Of a stretch of DNA of 37,893 nt, positions 29,443-37,819 are shown piece by piece. The DNA lies in assembly GCF_009757775.1 (NCBI RefSeq), contig NZ_RHLK01000025.1, positions 336 through 38,228 of the forward strand, read 5' to 3'. Numbering within the stretch: the first letter of the stretch is position 1; each line of letters opens with the position of its first letter. The position numbers and the translations under genes are program-made. The notes beneath the pieces are model-generated. The model saw only the letters and a list, made by a program, of their open reading frames with translations. It searched no databases and was not told the origin of the DNA. Origin of the DNA: Paenibacillus lutrae. Lineage in GTDB: Bacteria; Bacillota; Bacilli; Paenibacillales; NBRC-103111.

Positions 29443-30278
29443 ATAGACTGCCAGCCCCGCACCGTTGCCAGCCGCAGGCTGCTGCGGTAAGCGGATAATA
29501 GCAGCAGCAGCCCTGCCGCTATTAAGGAGACCTGCAGGATGAACGTCCAGTTCCACGCCGCATCCTGGAATTCACGGCGCAGCCAGCCTTCCGCAGCCAG
29601 TTCCGCTCCCCATCCGGTTCCGGCTGCAATGACCGCGGCGGACATGCCTTTTTTCATCAGAACAAGAGCAGTTAGTCCACTTACGAGAAGTAGCGGGGCA
29701 ATCCAGTCGAACACGAAAGGCAGTATAGCGAATGTTCGGGAGTCTTCATTCAGGGTCGTAAAGGTGTAAAGAGACCCCGCGATTCCCAGAATGGCAATCA
29801 TAAAAAGCAGTACCACCAGACGGCTGAACATCAGCAGAGCGGGCGGATAAGGCGTAACGCTCTCAATCATCCGCATCCCTTCATTCCAGCTCCGGTATTG
29901 ATACAGGAAGCCGCATACGAGCAGAAGGGGGAAAGCCAAGGAATAGGAGGAGCGGGCGGGAAGCGGACCATTCATAGGAAGTGTCGAATTAATCATGAGA
30001 AGCATGGCGAACAGCACAATGCTCAGGAGCCAGAACCACTTGTTGTACATAGTGAACTGATGCTTGCACAGAACCAGCAGAGAAGGCCTGACAGCAGCAG
30101 CGGGTTCAGGGTCCGCTTCGTACCCGGCATTTTCCCGTATGACATCAAAGTGGACCTGCAAGCGCCCAAGCAGAGCGGAGGTATCTGTGCGGGTCGGTGT
30201 TGTAACCAAATAGCCTCTTAAGAGAGTGGAGGTGCTTTTCTCAAGTTCATCCAGTTGTTTATCGTCCGTGTCATGCAT
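29439..30278 (-). CDS. membrane protein, possible anti-sigma factor or ABC permease partner
   Basis: This 279-aa protein has a hydrophilic N-terminal cytoplasmic part (about 1-75) followed by about six membrane helices, starting WFWLLSIVLFAMLLMIN. No zinc-binding anti-sigma motif is present. It overlaps the stop of the ECF sigma gene by 8 bp, has GGGAGGG before ATG 30278, and is coupled to the following ATPase gene. Two roles fit: the membrane partner of that ATPase, or a membrane anti-sigma factor whose N-terminal part binds the sigma factor, as in the sigY region of B. subtilis where sigma and ABC genes also share an operon. I do not recognise the family. Confidence 0.75.
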   Translation of the reverse strand: MHDTDDKQLDELEKSTSTLLRGYLVTTPTRTDTSALLGRLQVHFDVIRENAGYEADPEPAAAVRPSLLVLCKHQFTMYNKWFWLLSIVLFAMLLMINSTLPMNGPLPARSSYSLAFPLLLVCGFLYQYRSWNEGMRMIESVTPYPPALLMFSRLVVLLFMIAILGIAGSLYTFTTLNEDSRTFAILPFVFDWIAPLLLVSGLTALVLMKKGMSAAVIAAGTGWGAELAAEGWLRREFQDAAWNWTFILQVSLIAAGLLLLLSAYRSSLRLATVRGWQSI

Positions 30279-30888
30279 GCGGTTTTCCCTCCCTAGGTGC
30301 GCGTCTTAATGGATTATCTTCGGAGTTACCTTGTGGCAGCAAGTCCCCCATACTCGTTCCTAACAGAACCTTTAGCTTGCGAAGTGCGCTGTACAGATGG
30401 GTCTTCGTTGTGCTGAGGGGAAGGTCGAGGACTTCGGTAATCTCCTGCAGCTTAAGGTCATGGAAGAAGCGGAGCACGACAATATTATTCTGGACCTCCG
30501 GCAAAGACCGGAGCGCCGCTATCATTTCTTTCCTTGCTTCCTGACGTTCGTATATCTCTACGACGGAAGCTTGAAGATCCGGAGTTTCGGGCAGTTCAGC
30601 CGTCAGATGATTTTCATTCCGGTAGGCAAGGCTTTTCCAGTAATCGCGGCATAAATTCAGCGCGACCCGGTACATCCAAGGCCGGATGTTATCCGGGACT
30701 TTGTGTTGTTGAAGCTGCTTGAGAAGCCGTACAAACACTTCTTGTACGAGATCCTCGGCCTTGCGGGCATCATACAGCATGCGTTCCAGGTAATTCTGCA
30801 GCGGAGCGTGGTAGCGGTAAACGAAGGCTTCGAAGGCAGCTTGATCGCCACGCGCCATTGCTTCCACCAGATGTTCATCGGTGAGCAT
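30271..30888 (-). CDS. ECF sigma factor
   Basis: This 205-aa extracytoplasmic-function sigma factor contains region 2 (AFEAFVYRYHAPLQNYLERML, then DARKAEDLVQEVFVRLLKQL) and a region 2.4 WMYRVALNLCRDYWK. Region 4 runs VVLRFFHDLKLQEITEVLDLPLSTTKTHLYSALRKLK. The C-terminal 30 residues beyond region 4 are an unstructured basic tail. AAGGAGG precedes ATG 30888. It sits in the middle of an ABC transporter operon, with the permease gene 38 bp upstream and a membrane protein gene overlapping its end. No anti-sigma gene of the zinc-finger type is adjacent. Confidence 0.92.
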   Translation of the reverse strand: MLTDEHLVEAMARGDQAAFEAFVYRYHAPLQNYLERMLYDARKAEDLVQEVFVRLLKQLQQHKVPDNIRPWMYRVALNLCRDYWKSLAYRNENHLTAELPETPDLQASVVEIYERQEARKEMIAALRSLPEVQNNIVVLRFFHDLKLQEITEVLDLPLSTTKTHLYSALRKLKVLLGTSMGDLLPQGNSEDNPLRRAPREGKPHA

Positions 30889-30926
30889 GTCCAGCCTCCT
30901 TTTTTAAGATACGATGCGGCCCTTTG

Positions 30927-31646
30927 CTACTCTTCTTCCTCATGGCCGATCCATCTGCTGCGGTTAGCTGCAACGAATAGTGTAAGGGCTAGGAGCAAGC
31001 AAGCGGCCGCTGCAAGCAGAAGCCGGTTAATGAGGAACAGTCCCGGAAGGTCGCGGGAGTGCTCTTCTATAAAAGAGGTATGAAGAGTCAGATACGGCAT
31101 CCAGGAGCCGTGAGAAAGCATATCCAGCATCCAGATCCCTAAGCCTGCCAGCAGTCCGGTATATATTTTTTTCGTAAGGAGGAGCAGGCTAATGACGAGC
31201 AGACACATGAACAGGTGGGCAGGAAGCTGCTGAAGCAGCAGAGAACTTATTCCGGTATCCGTTTGGGGCTGCGGCTTACCGGGGCTGCCGTAAGAAAACA
31301 CAAGGGTGGAGACAGTGCTGAATTTAGCCCGGTAAGCCGTATGCCAACTTATTTGATACAGGACCGTGAAAAGAGCGAGAAGCCCTATTTTACGCAAGAC
31401 CATTCCCTTCATGGATATCGGAAAAGTTGCAAAGATCTCCATTGCCCCGCCGAGCTCACGCTGAAACATGCCGATCGTGAGCATGATGAGCAAGGGATAG
31501 AAGGCCGTTTCCGCATAAAAAAGCGGATTGTTCGGGTATTCGGGATCAGCCGTAAAGAAAGTGACGGCGAGCATGAGCAGGTAGAGAAAAGGCATGATCC
31601 CCCACATGCTCTTATAATTCAAAAGGTCATGACGGATTATACTCAT
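30927..31646 (-). CDS. ABC-2-like permease subunit
   Basis: This 239-aa membrane protein has about six helices, starting IIRHDLLNYKSMWGIMPFLYLLMLAVTFF. FQRELGGAMEIFATFPISMKGMVLRK resembles the cytoplasmic loop of ABC-2 exporter permeases. The start ATG (31646-31644) overlaps the stop of the large upstream permease gene as ATGA; an in-frame ATG 7 codons earlier is less likely. It probably forms the export channel with the 742-aa protein, powered by the ATPase encoded at 33864-34730. No family name is certain. Confidence 0.78.
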   Translation of the reverse strand: MSIIRHDLLNYKSMWGIMPFLYLLMLAVTFFTADPEYPNNPLFYAETAFYPLLIMLTIGMFQRELGGAMEIFATFPISMKGMVLRKIGLLALFTVLYQISWHTAYRAKFSTVSTLVFSYGSPGKPQPQTDTGISSLLLQQLPAHLFMCLLVISLLLLTKKIYTGLLAGLGIWMLDMLSHGSWMPYLTLHTSFIEEHSRDLPGLFLINRLLLAAAACLLLALTLFVAANRSRWIGHEEEE

Positions 31647-33871
31647 GGGCCGACTATCCTGTTCCATGTCTCGTTCCAGTCATCCAGCGTATACACCGGA
31701 TATTGAAAAGGAGCTTCCGGCGCGCTCAATCCCTTTTGGTAGAAGGAGGCCAGCACCTGTTTGGTTTGTTCGGTCTTGCCCTCGTTCAGTGCTTTCTGTA
31801 CTTGAAGCAGGATCTGATTGCGGGCCCTATCCTGATTAGGATGGAGGGGATCGGCGTTAGTGCTGGGCAGTAAGACTTGAGAAAAAGCAACTTTACGTAT
31901 CTCTTCATCGGTCATTTTGACGCCATCCTTGTAGAAAAGGTACAAAAAGGCGGCACGGATTTCCATAAATATGGAAGGCCTGTTTTCGTGTAAGTTTTTA
32001 TCATTCTGCGCGTCTTCGTTGATATCAACATCAGCAAAACTGATCTGCCTCTTGTCATCTCCGAACAAGACTGCATTCATGGCATTGACGAGTTGATAAT
32101 CATCCAAATTGTGGGATTTGGTTTCGCCGATCAGGTAGCTGGAACCCGATAGTCCACTGATCCTCGTATCATGTATCCGAAGATTCTCTAAAGGAAAGTA
32201 GAACAGGGTCCGGATACTTAATAATTCAGTTTTAAGAAGAGGCTTGTAATAAGCTTTAAATTTGAGCAGCTCGGACCAGAACTTCTCCGCTTCCAGTCGG
32301 TTTCCGGGCGTGGTGACCATTTTCATCGGGCTGGCGGGGTCCCGCAGCTCAATGAAGTTTCCTGCATAGAAAGAGGCTTCTTTTACATGACTTTGCGTAA
32401 AGTGCTGCCTGCTGATGGCACTGCCGTCTTCCTCCGCAAGATTTCCATAGATCCGGCCTGAAAAGCCCTGCCAGGTAACATCAAAATCAGAAGGATATGG
32501 AAGGTGCTCTCCGCCGGATGGGTAAACTCGGTTGCTGTCGCTGCCATATTTTACAAACATAGGTTTATTCGTTGCCGCAGGATACCAGCCGCTAACGCCC
32601 GGCAAGTAAATCGAAGGATCCTTTATAAAAGAGACAAACTGTTCCATATTGTTGTGCGGATCTAATCTCCAGTTAATCCCTTCATCCTTGTAGACGAATG
32701 TAAGATTTTGCAGCGTTTTATTCCGGTCGAACTGATTACTGTCTATTGTAATTAAGCTGCCCGTTCTTTGAAAGGGGAGCGACTTTTGATCTATCAACAA
32801 TTGTTCCACGTGAAAATGTGGGTGAAGCGAGAAGAACGTCTGCTCTTCCGGAAGATCTGTCGTTTTGAAAGCAAGCTGGGCCTTAATCTTAACTTCCTCA
32901 GAATTTTGTTTCGTCAATTCCAATCGATAAGACGAGACGGGAAAGGTCACATAACTGTCTATGCTGCCCTCGGCAGTTTGTACCGCATGTTGGATCAGCT
33001 CGTTGCTTGCGGCGATTCGCGGCACCCAAATTTGAGCGTAGGAATAATAACATCCAACCGACAAACCCGAGAATGCCAGCAGGGCAAGCCCCCATTTGCC
33101 GCGGGTATTGCTGGGGCGTACTGTTTTCAGAACGAATACGCAGGCGGTAAGCATAAGAAGAGTGAAACTGAGTACGAAGAAACGTGATGACCAAGTCTCC
33201 GGTTTTAACAGCCCAATCCCCCAAGCCTCATTAGCATAAAAAGAATCCAGCATCAGTTGACTGAGGTGAAAAGGCCTCAGCATCTCTAGCTGTATAAGGC
33301 CTAATCTGCGGATCAGGAAGATGTCGATAAAAAAAGTACCAAAAATCCAGGCGCAAAAGCCGATTAAATAGATAATACGGTTGCGGATGGCAACCGCCAG
33401 CAGCATAGCCAGCGCTAGCGTAACCATATAAGACCACTCGTATTGGATAGCAAAGAATAACAGCTCTTGGAGAAGAACGTCTGTGCTTATCTTATATTGA
33501 ACAGCAAAATAGACATATACGGCTGACATAGCTGCTGTAAATAAGGACAGATAAATAAATCCGACCGCGTATTTGGCGCTTAAGGGCACGGCTGCCGACA
33601 CGGGGAGCCCGCCCATCCATTCGCAGGAAGGTTTCGAAATATCGCGGCGTATCATCAGAATCCCGATCAAGACGGCTACTCCGAGACTCAGGGTGTGTTT
33701 GACCTTGTGGAAATCGTAGACATACATATATAAATCTTGAGACACCGGAGGAGCGATTCCAGCTAACGATACTGCCATCCAAACACCGAACAACAAAGGG
33801 AGGATTAGAAGAAAAGGACTGTTGATCAGAAGCCGCAGCTCCAGCAGAAAAGCACGCTGCCACTTAATCAC
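31643..33871 (-). CDS. ABC-2-like permease fused to a degenerate M1-peptidase-like domain
   Basis: This protein has 742 residues from GTG 33871, which has GGAGGTGA 5-7 nt upstream; the GTG at 33880 lies inside that site. About six membrane helices occupy residues 1-280 (first LLILPLLFGVWMAVSLAG). The C-terminal 450 residues are soluble and probably extracytoplasmic. They begin with strands like the N-terminal domain of M1 aminopeptidases, including PSIYLPGVSGWYPA. The zinc motif HExxH of M1 enzymes is absent throughout, so hydrolysis is not expected. Known bacterial exporters fuse ABC-2 helices to an M1 domain; this appears to be a dead version. Substrate unknown. The gene overlaps the ATPase gene by 8 bp. 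Confidence 0.7.
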   Translation of the reverse strand: MIKWQRAFLLELRLLINSPFLLILPLLFGVWMAVSLAGIAPPVSQDLYMYVYDFHKVKHTLSLGVAVLIGILMIRRDISKPSCEWMGGLPVSAAVPLSAKYAVGFIYLSLFTAAMSAVYVYFAVQYKISTDVLLQELLFFAIQYEWSYMVTLALAMLLAVAIRNRIIYLIGFCAWIFGTFFIDIFLIRRLGLIQLEMLRPFHLSQLMLDSFYANEAWGIGLLKPETWSSRFFVLSFTLLMLTACVFVLKTVRPSNTRGKWGLALLAFSGLSVGCYYSYAQIWVPRIAASNELIQHAVQTAEGSIDSYVTFPVSSYRLELTKQNSEEVKIKAQLAFKTTDLPEEQTFFSLHPHFHVEQLLIDQKSLPFQRTGSLITIDSNQFDRNKTLQNLTFVYKDEGINWRLDPHNNMEQFVSFIKDPSIYLPGVSGWYPAATNKPMFVKYGSDSNRVYPSGGEHLPYPSDFDVTWQGFSGRIYGNLAEEDGSAISRQHFTQSHVKEASFYAGNFIELRDPASPMKMVTTPGNRLEAEKFWSELLKFKAYYKPLLKTELLSIRTLFYFPLENLRIHDTRISGLSGSSYLIGETKSHNLDDYQLVNAMNAVLFGDDKRQISFADVDINEDAQNDKNLHENRPSIFMEIRAAFLYLFYKDGVKMTDEEIRKVAFSQVLLPSTNADPLHPNQDRARNQILLQVQKALNEGKTEQTKQVLASFYQKGLSAPEAPFQYPVYTLDDWNETWNRIVGP

Positions 33872-34730
33872 GTCGGTCACCTCCGATTAGAGCCAGGTAG
33901 CCGTCTTCCAAAGTGGGCCGCACCGGGATGGAGTCTCCCGCAGGCCGGGACTCGGAGACGATGCGGCACAGCATACCGTGACCGGTACGGCGCGCCGATA
34001 CAATCTCGTGAGGCTTATAAGCAGCGAACTCCCGTTCGCCGAGCTCCGCCTCCCACACCTTGCCTTCGGCGCAAGCCTGCAGCTCCGTCAAGCTTCCGGC
34101 GAAAGCCACCTGCCCGCGGCTGAGTACCGCTACGCGGCTGCAGCTGCTCTCGATATCGGCCACGATATGGGTCGAGAGCAGCACAGTGCGGCTCAAGCTG
34201 GATTGGTTCAGCAGATTGCGAAACCGCACCCGCTCCTCGGGATCCAGGCCCGCGGTCGGTTCATCGACGATGAGTACGCGCGGATCGCCAAGCAGTGCCT
34301 GTGCAATTCCCAAGCGCTGCTTCATGCCGCCGGAGAAAGTCCGGATCTTGGCGCGTGCTTTATCGGTCAGATTAACCTGCTCCAGCAGATACAGGATCTG
34401 CTCACGCCGCTCGGAGGGACGGTTCATTCCTTTCATAACGGCTACATAGTCAAGGAATTCAAGCGCCGTCAACTGGGGATAGAGGTGAAAGTACTGCGGC
34501 AGATACCCGATGATGGGGCGGATCTGCTCCGCATCGGCGAGGTCAATACCGCCCATGCGAACGGAACCTTTCGTAGGTGTAAGAAGGGTGGCCAGTATTC
34601 GCATCAGCGTTGTTTTGCCAGCGCCATTGGGACCGAGCAGGCCAAACATCTCCTGCTTAATATCCAAAGAAACATCCTGGAGAGCCGTGTGTTTTTTATA
34701 GGATTTGGTTAAATTTCTGATTTCAATCAT
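33864..34730 (-). CDS. ABC transporter ATP-binding protein (export type)
   Basis: This 288-aa ATPase is the first gene of the - strand operon. The Walker A motif is GPNGAGKTT (33-41), the Q-loop IGYLPQYF, the signature FSGGMKQR (132-139), Walker B VLIVDEPTAGLD (152-163) and the switch STHIVADIES. Similarity in pattern is to ABC-2 exporter ATPases (CcmA/YhaQ type), with a small C-terminal domain of about 60 residues. AAGGAAG precedes ATG 34730. Its partners are the two permease-like proteins encoded next. Confidence 0.93.
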   Translation of the reverse strand: MIEIRNLTKSYKKHTALQDVSLDIKQEMFGLLGPNGAGKTTLMRILATLLTPTKGSVRMGGIDLADAEQIRPIIGYLPQYFHLYPQLTALEFLDYVAVMKGMNRPSERREQILYLLEQVNLTDKARAKIRTFSGGMKQRLGIAQALLGDPRVLIVDEPTAGLDPEERVRFRNLLNQSSLSRTVLLSTHIVADIESSCSRVAVLSRGQVAFAGSLTELQACAEGKVWEAELGEREFAAYKPHEIVSARRTGHGMLCRIVSESRPAGDSIPVRPTLEDGYLALIGGDRRD

Positions 34731-34944
34731 TTCGTTCTTCCTTTGCCAAGGTTTACTCTACGCGTATGTACTTGTTCAACGACAAGGGTTTAATAAAAGT
34801 TTGAGAAGGACCAAAGAAATAAATGGGAACCAGACGGATTCCGCTAAAAATGTTAGGATAGAAAATATCAATACGAAAATATGTTCGTGTGTCCGTCTGC
34901 ATATTCTTACGCAGTTAGTTTGCAAAGAAAGAGAGGTTTTACCC

Positions 34945-35814
34945 ATGAAGGCAGAGGTGCGGTATAAGCAGCCGAAGCGGCTGTTAAACCCGGCGAGCGG
35001 GTTCCTAAGCGGCTACACGCATACGTTAAACCCTTATACAGGCTGCGCTTATGCCTGCTCTTACTGTTATGTCCGCCGCATGCCTGTTGGGTTGTTCGCC
35101 GGCCAGCCCTGGGGATCGTGGGTCGATGTCAAGGAGGGGGCGGCCGACTTGCTGCGCAAGGAGCTTGTGCGGGCGCGCAAGAAAGGGCCGGTGACGATCT
35201 TCATGTCATCGAGCACCGACCCTTACCAGCCCGCTGAAGCCCGCGAAGGCATCACACGGTCGCTGCTTGAAGTCATGGCGGACGACCCGCCGGACTTCCT
35301 CTTCTTGCAGACGCGCAGCCCCCACGTCACACGTGATGCGGATCTGCTGCTGCGATTCGGGAGTCGCGTGCTCGTGAGCGTCACGGTCGAGACGGACCGC
35401 GATGATATCCGCCGGGCATTCGCTCCGTCAGCACCTCCGATTCCCGCCCGGCTGAAGGCACTGCGCGAGTTGACGGCGCTCGGCGTGCCTACGCAGGCGG
35501 CGATCGCACCGCTGCTGCCATGCACAGACGGGTTCGGCGCGCGGCTTGCCGAAGTGACTGCGAACGTGTGTCTGGACACATTCGCCATGGGAGACGGCAG
35601 CGGCGGCAGGCGGACGGAGCAGCTGCGCATCTCGGAGATCCACGAGCAGCTCGGTCTCAGCGAGTGGTACCGGCCGGAAGCGTATTTGCACGTTCGCGAG
35701 CAGCTCACCGGCGCGTTTGATCCGGGCCGCATCCGGATCAGCCGCGATGGCTTCTTGCCCCTGCCAGCCGAAGCGGGGGCAGGGGATGCCCCCGGCGGCG
35801 GGCCGGAGGGATGA
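34945..35814 (+). CDS. radical SAM protein of the SplB/DNA photolyase-like family
   Basis: This 289-aa protein has the radical SAM cluster motif CAYACSYC (Cys34-x3-Cys38-x2-Cys41), preceded by GYTHTLNPYTG as in the SplB-related group (COG1533). The TIM-barrel segments TIFMSSSTDPYQPAE and LFLQTRSPHV are further group hallmarks. GAGAGG precedes ATG 34945; a longer in-frame opening from 34705 lacks a ribosome binding site. It is shorter than true spore photoproduct lyase (about 340 aa), and the actual substrate is unknown. It is divergent from the ABC ATPase gene. Confidence 0.88.
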   Translation: MKAEVRYKQPKRLLNPASGFLSGYTHTLNPYTGCAYACSYCYVRRMPVGLFAGQPWGSWVDVKEGAADLLRKELVRARKKGPVTIFMSSSTDPYQPAEAREGITRSLLEVMADDPPDFLFLQTRSPHVTRDADLLLRFGSRVLVSVTVETDRDDIRRAFAPSAPPIPARLKALRELTALGVPTQAAIAPLLPCTDGFGARLAEVTANVCLDTFAMGDGSGGRRTEQLRISEIHEQLGLSEWYRPEAYLHVREQLTGAFDPGRIRISRDGFLPLPAEAGAGDAPGGGPEG

Positions 35815-36142
35815 AGCGATTATCGCGGCCGTTTCCTCCCCTGGCAGGCTCTGAAGCCCCGCAATTCAGCCTGACAGAATAAGATTTGTATCCGTCTTCG
35901 AGCTGCTTCCTATGCGGGAAATGCAAGCATATTAAAGAAGAATGAATATGTACTCAGCAATTTCTAATTGAAGCTTGCTAAACCTAGAGCTTACACGGTT
36001 TTAGCGGTGTAACCACCTGTCTTATGGTGGATCGGCCAATTTACCGGATCGTTCTTTTCAGCTAGAATGATAGAGAAATTTGATAGAGAAGCAGTCGTGT
36101 GGTACGGCAGAATCCAATCGATCCAATACAAGGAGTGAGCAT
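35815..36142 (+). other. intergenic region before the SLH-CAP gene
   Basis: No gene is visible in these 328 bases. A 6-bp inverted repeat TTACAC (35991-35996) / GTGTAA (36007-36012) and a CCACC/GGTGG hairpin (36013-36030) stand just upstream of a candidate promoter. They could be an operator or part of a leader structure, but I do not recognise them as a known riboswitch. Confidence 0.5.
36040..36068 (+). promoter_or_regulatory. possible sigma-A promoter of the SLH-CAP gene
   Basis: TTTACC (36040-36045) and TAGAAT (36063-36068) are 17 bp apart, about 75 nt before the start codon. Confidence 0.45.
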
Positions 36143-37708
36143 ATGATACGAAGAAACACGAAGATGCTGATCGGCGGTCTGTTGACTTGCGCATTGTTAG
36201 TATCGGGGTCTCCTGTACCTAACCAGGCGGCCGTTGCGGCTCAAGCGTCATCTGCCCAAGCCGTATTTACAGATATTCAAGGCCACTGGGCTTCGGAAAC
36301 AATTCGTTGGGCGTATGGAAAAAATATGACTGACGGTTACTCAGACGGCACTTTCAAACCCGACAAATCGGTGACTGAACCAGAGTTTCTGGCTCTTCTG
36401 CTCCGTGCCTATAACAAAGTAAGCCCGGATGCGGCAGCTGATGGCGGCAAGTGGTTTGATTCTTATTATACAAAAGCAGAAAGTTATAACTGGCCTTTAT
36501 TAAAAGCGGGAAATGCTCCTTATCTCCGCGGTGATGCAGCCAAATTGATTGCTGCGACTCAAGGCAAGAAGCTGTCGACTGAGGATGCGATTAAGCAGTT
36601 GATTTCACAGGGTTTATCCCAAGGCAAAACAAATGCCAGCGAGGACGGATTCGCAGCAGGCGATACTTTAACGCGTGCGGAAGCTTTGACTTTCCTGCAG
36701 AATCTGCTGCGTAAGCAGAATGATCTTATAGGCGTTCCTTCCGAGCCTTCTAAAGAACCGGTTCCTTCCAATCCTCCAGGTGGAGAAGGCGAGTCAGACA
36801 AAGAGCCTGCTCCGGGAGGCGGCACCAAGCCGGATACAGGCACAGAGAAACCCGATACAGATGACTCTGCATCTACACCTCAGTCAGACCAAGCATTTGC
36901 GATAGAAGGCGTAGCTGTAGGGGAGACGGAGAACGCTTTGATTCAGAAGCTGGGAAATCCGGCACGTAAAGACCTTAGCGGCTATGGATATACCTGGTAT
37001 ATTTACAACACCGATTATAAACATTATGTGCAGGTAGGTGTGCAGGACGGTAAAGTTGTCGCGCTCTACACGAATACAGGCAATTGGACTAAAGCAGGTG
37101 GCGTAACGGTTGATTCAACTGCTGCCGATGTGGAAAGCGGTATGGCCGGAGCCCAGAAAACAGGAGGAAGCGGCGGGAAGTCTGCTGTTTATAAAAGCGG
37201 CTCGCTGAACATCACGTTCTACTTTGATGCCAATGATGGCGGTAAAGTGATGGGACTTCTCGTGCGTGACGCGGCAGCCAGCACAAGCGCCAGCAAAGCG
37301 GACACTGCCGGCACGGAACTGCGGACTGCATACGAGAAACAGACCTTCGATATCACGAATGCACACCGTGTACGTATAGGGAAAGCACCATTTGTGTGGG
37401 ATGACAAAATCGCCGGAACAGCGCGCAAGCACAGTCAGGACATGGCTGCGGGCGGATACTTTGATCATACCAACAAGCAGGGGCAATCCCCGTTTGACCG
37501 GATGAAGAACGATGGGCTGCAGTATAGCAGTGCAGCTGAGAATATCGCGGCCGGATATTCCGATCCGATTGAAGTCGTCAACGGCTGGATGAATTCGTCC
37601 GGACACCGCACGAACATCTTGGGCGGCACTACACATCTTGGCGTCGGTATTTATTTCGGCGGTTCGATGAAAGTGTACTACACCCAGAATTTCTACACCC
37701 CGCGTTAA
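36143..37708 (+). CDS. secreted SLH-domain and CAP-domain (SCP/YkwD-like) protein
   Basis: This 521-aa exported protein is anchored to or close to the cell wall. A signal peptide covers about residues 1-30. A clear SLH domain (VFTDIQGHWASETIRWAYGK to about 90) and one or two degenerate SLH-like units (about 100-190) follow. A Pro/Gly/Asp-rich linker (about 200-245) precedes a CAP-associated N-terminal domain (IEGVAVGETENALIQKLGNP, about 254-380). The C-terminal CAP domain (about 400-519) shows His442 (YFDHTN), Glu466 (AENIAAG) and His488 (SSGHRTNIL), the usual cluster of that fold. AAGGAGTG precedes ATG 36143. The family's activity is unsettled, so no reaction is assigned. Confidence 0.92.
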   Translation: MIRRNTKMLIGGLLTCALLVSGSPVPNQAAVAAQASSAQAVFTDIQGHWASETIRWAYGKNMTDGYSDGTFKPDKSVTEPEFLALLLRAYNKVSPDAAADGGKWFDSYYTKAESYNWPLLKAGNAPYLRGDAAKLIAATQGKKLSTEDAIKQLISQGLSQGKTNASEDGFAAGDTLTRAEALTFLQNLLRKQNDLIGVPSEPSKEPVPSNPPGGEGESDKEPAPGGGTKPDTGTEKPDTDDSASTPQSDQAFAIEGVAVGETENALIQKLGNPARKDLSGYGYTWYIYNTDYKHYVQVGVQDGKVVALYTNTGNWTKAGGVTVDSTAADVESGMAGAQKTGGSGGKSAVYKSGSLNITFYFDANDGGKVMGLLVRDAAASTSASKADTAGTELRTAYEKQTFDITNAHRVRIGKAPFVWDDKIAGTARKHSQDMAAGGYFDHTNKQGQSPFDRMKNDGLQYSSAAENIAAGYSDPIEVVNGWMNSSGHRTNILGGTTHLGVGIYFGGSMKVYYTQNFYTPR

Positions 37709-37744
37709 TCAATGATTGTTTAAAGAATAGCAAGAGATAAGAAG

Positions 37745-37767
37745 CGGATCTCCATTAGGGAGATCCG
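37745..37767 (+). terminator. hairpin after the SLH-CAP gene
   Basis: Perfect 9-bp arms CGGATCTCC and GGAGATCCG enclose ATTAG. Only a short T-poor tail follows (TTCAG), so termination by this element alone is uncertain. Confidence 0.55.
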
Positions 37768-37777
37768 TTCAGATTGC

Positions 37778-37819
37778 AGACAAACTCCTTTGTTCCGAAT
37801 GGAACTCAGGAGTTTGTCT
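37778..37819 (+). terminator. second, longer hairpin after the SLH-CAP gene
   Basis: Arms AGACAAACTCCT (37778-37789) and AGGAGTTTGTCT (37808-37819) pair over 12 bp, with an inner GTTCC/GGAAC stem. TGTTTGG follows. It may be the actual terminator or a bidirectional one. Bases 37820-37893 hold no gene that I can support. Confidence 0.6.

Noticed and set aside
35950-36140. c-di-AMP (ydaO) or c-di-GMP riboswitch upstream of the SLH-CAP gene
   Set aside because: Small hairpins exist but none of the conserved cores of these riboswitches could be recognised.
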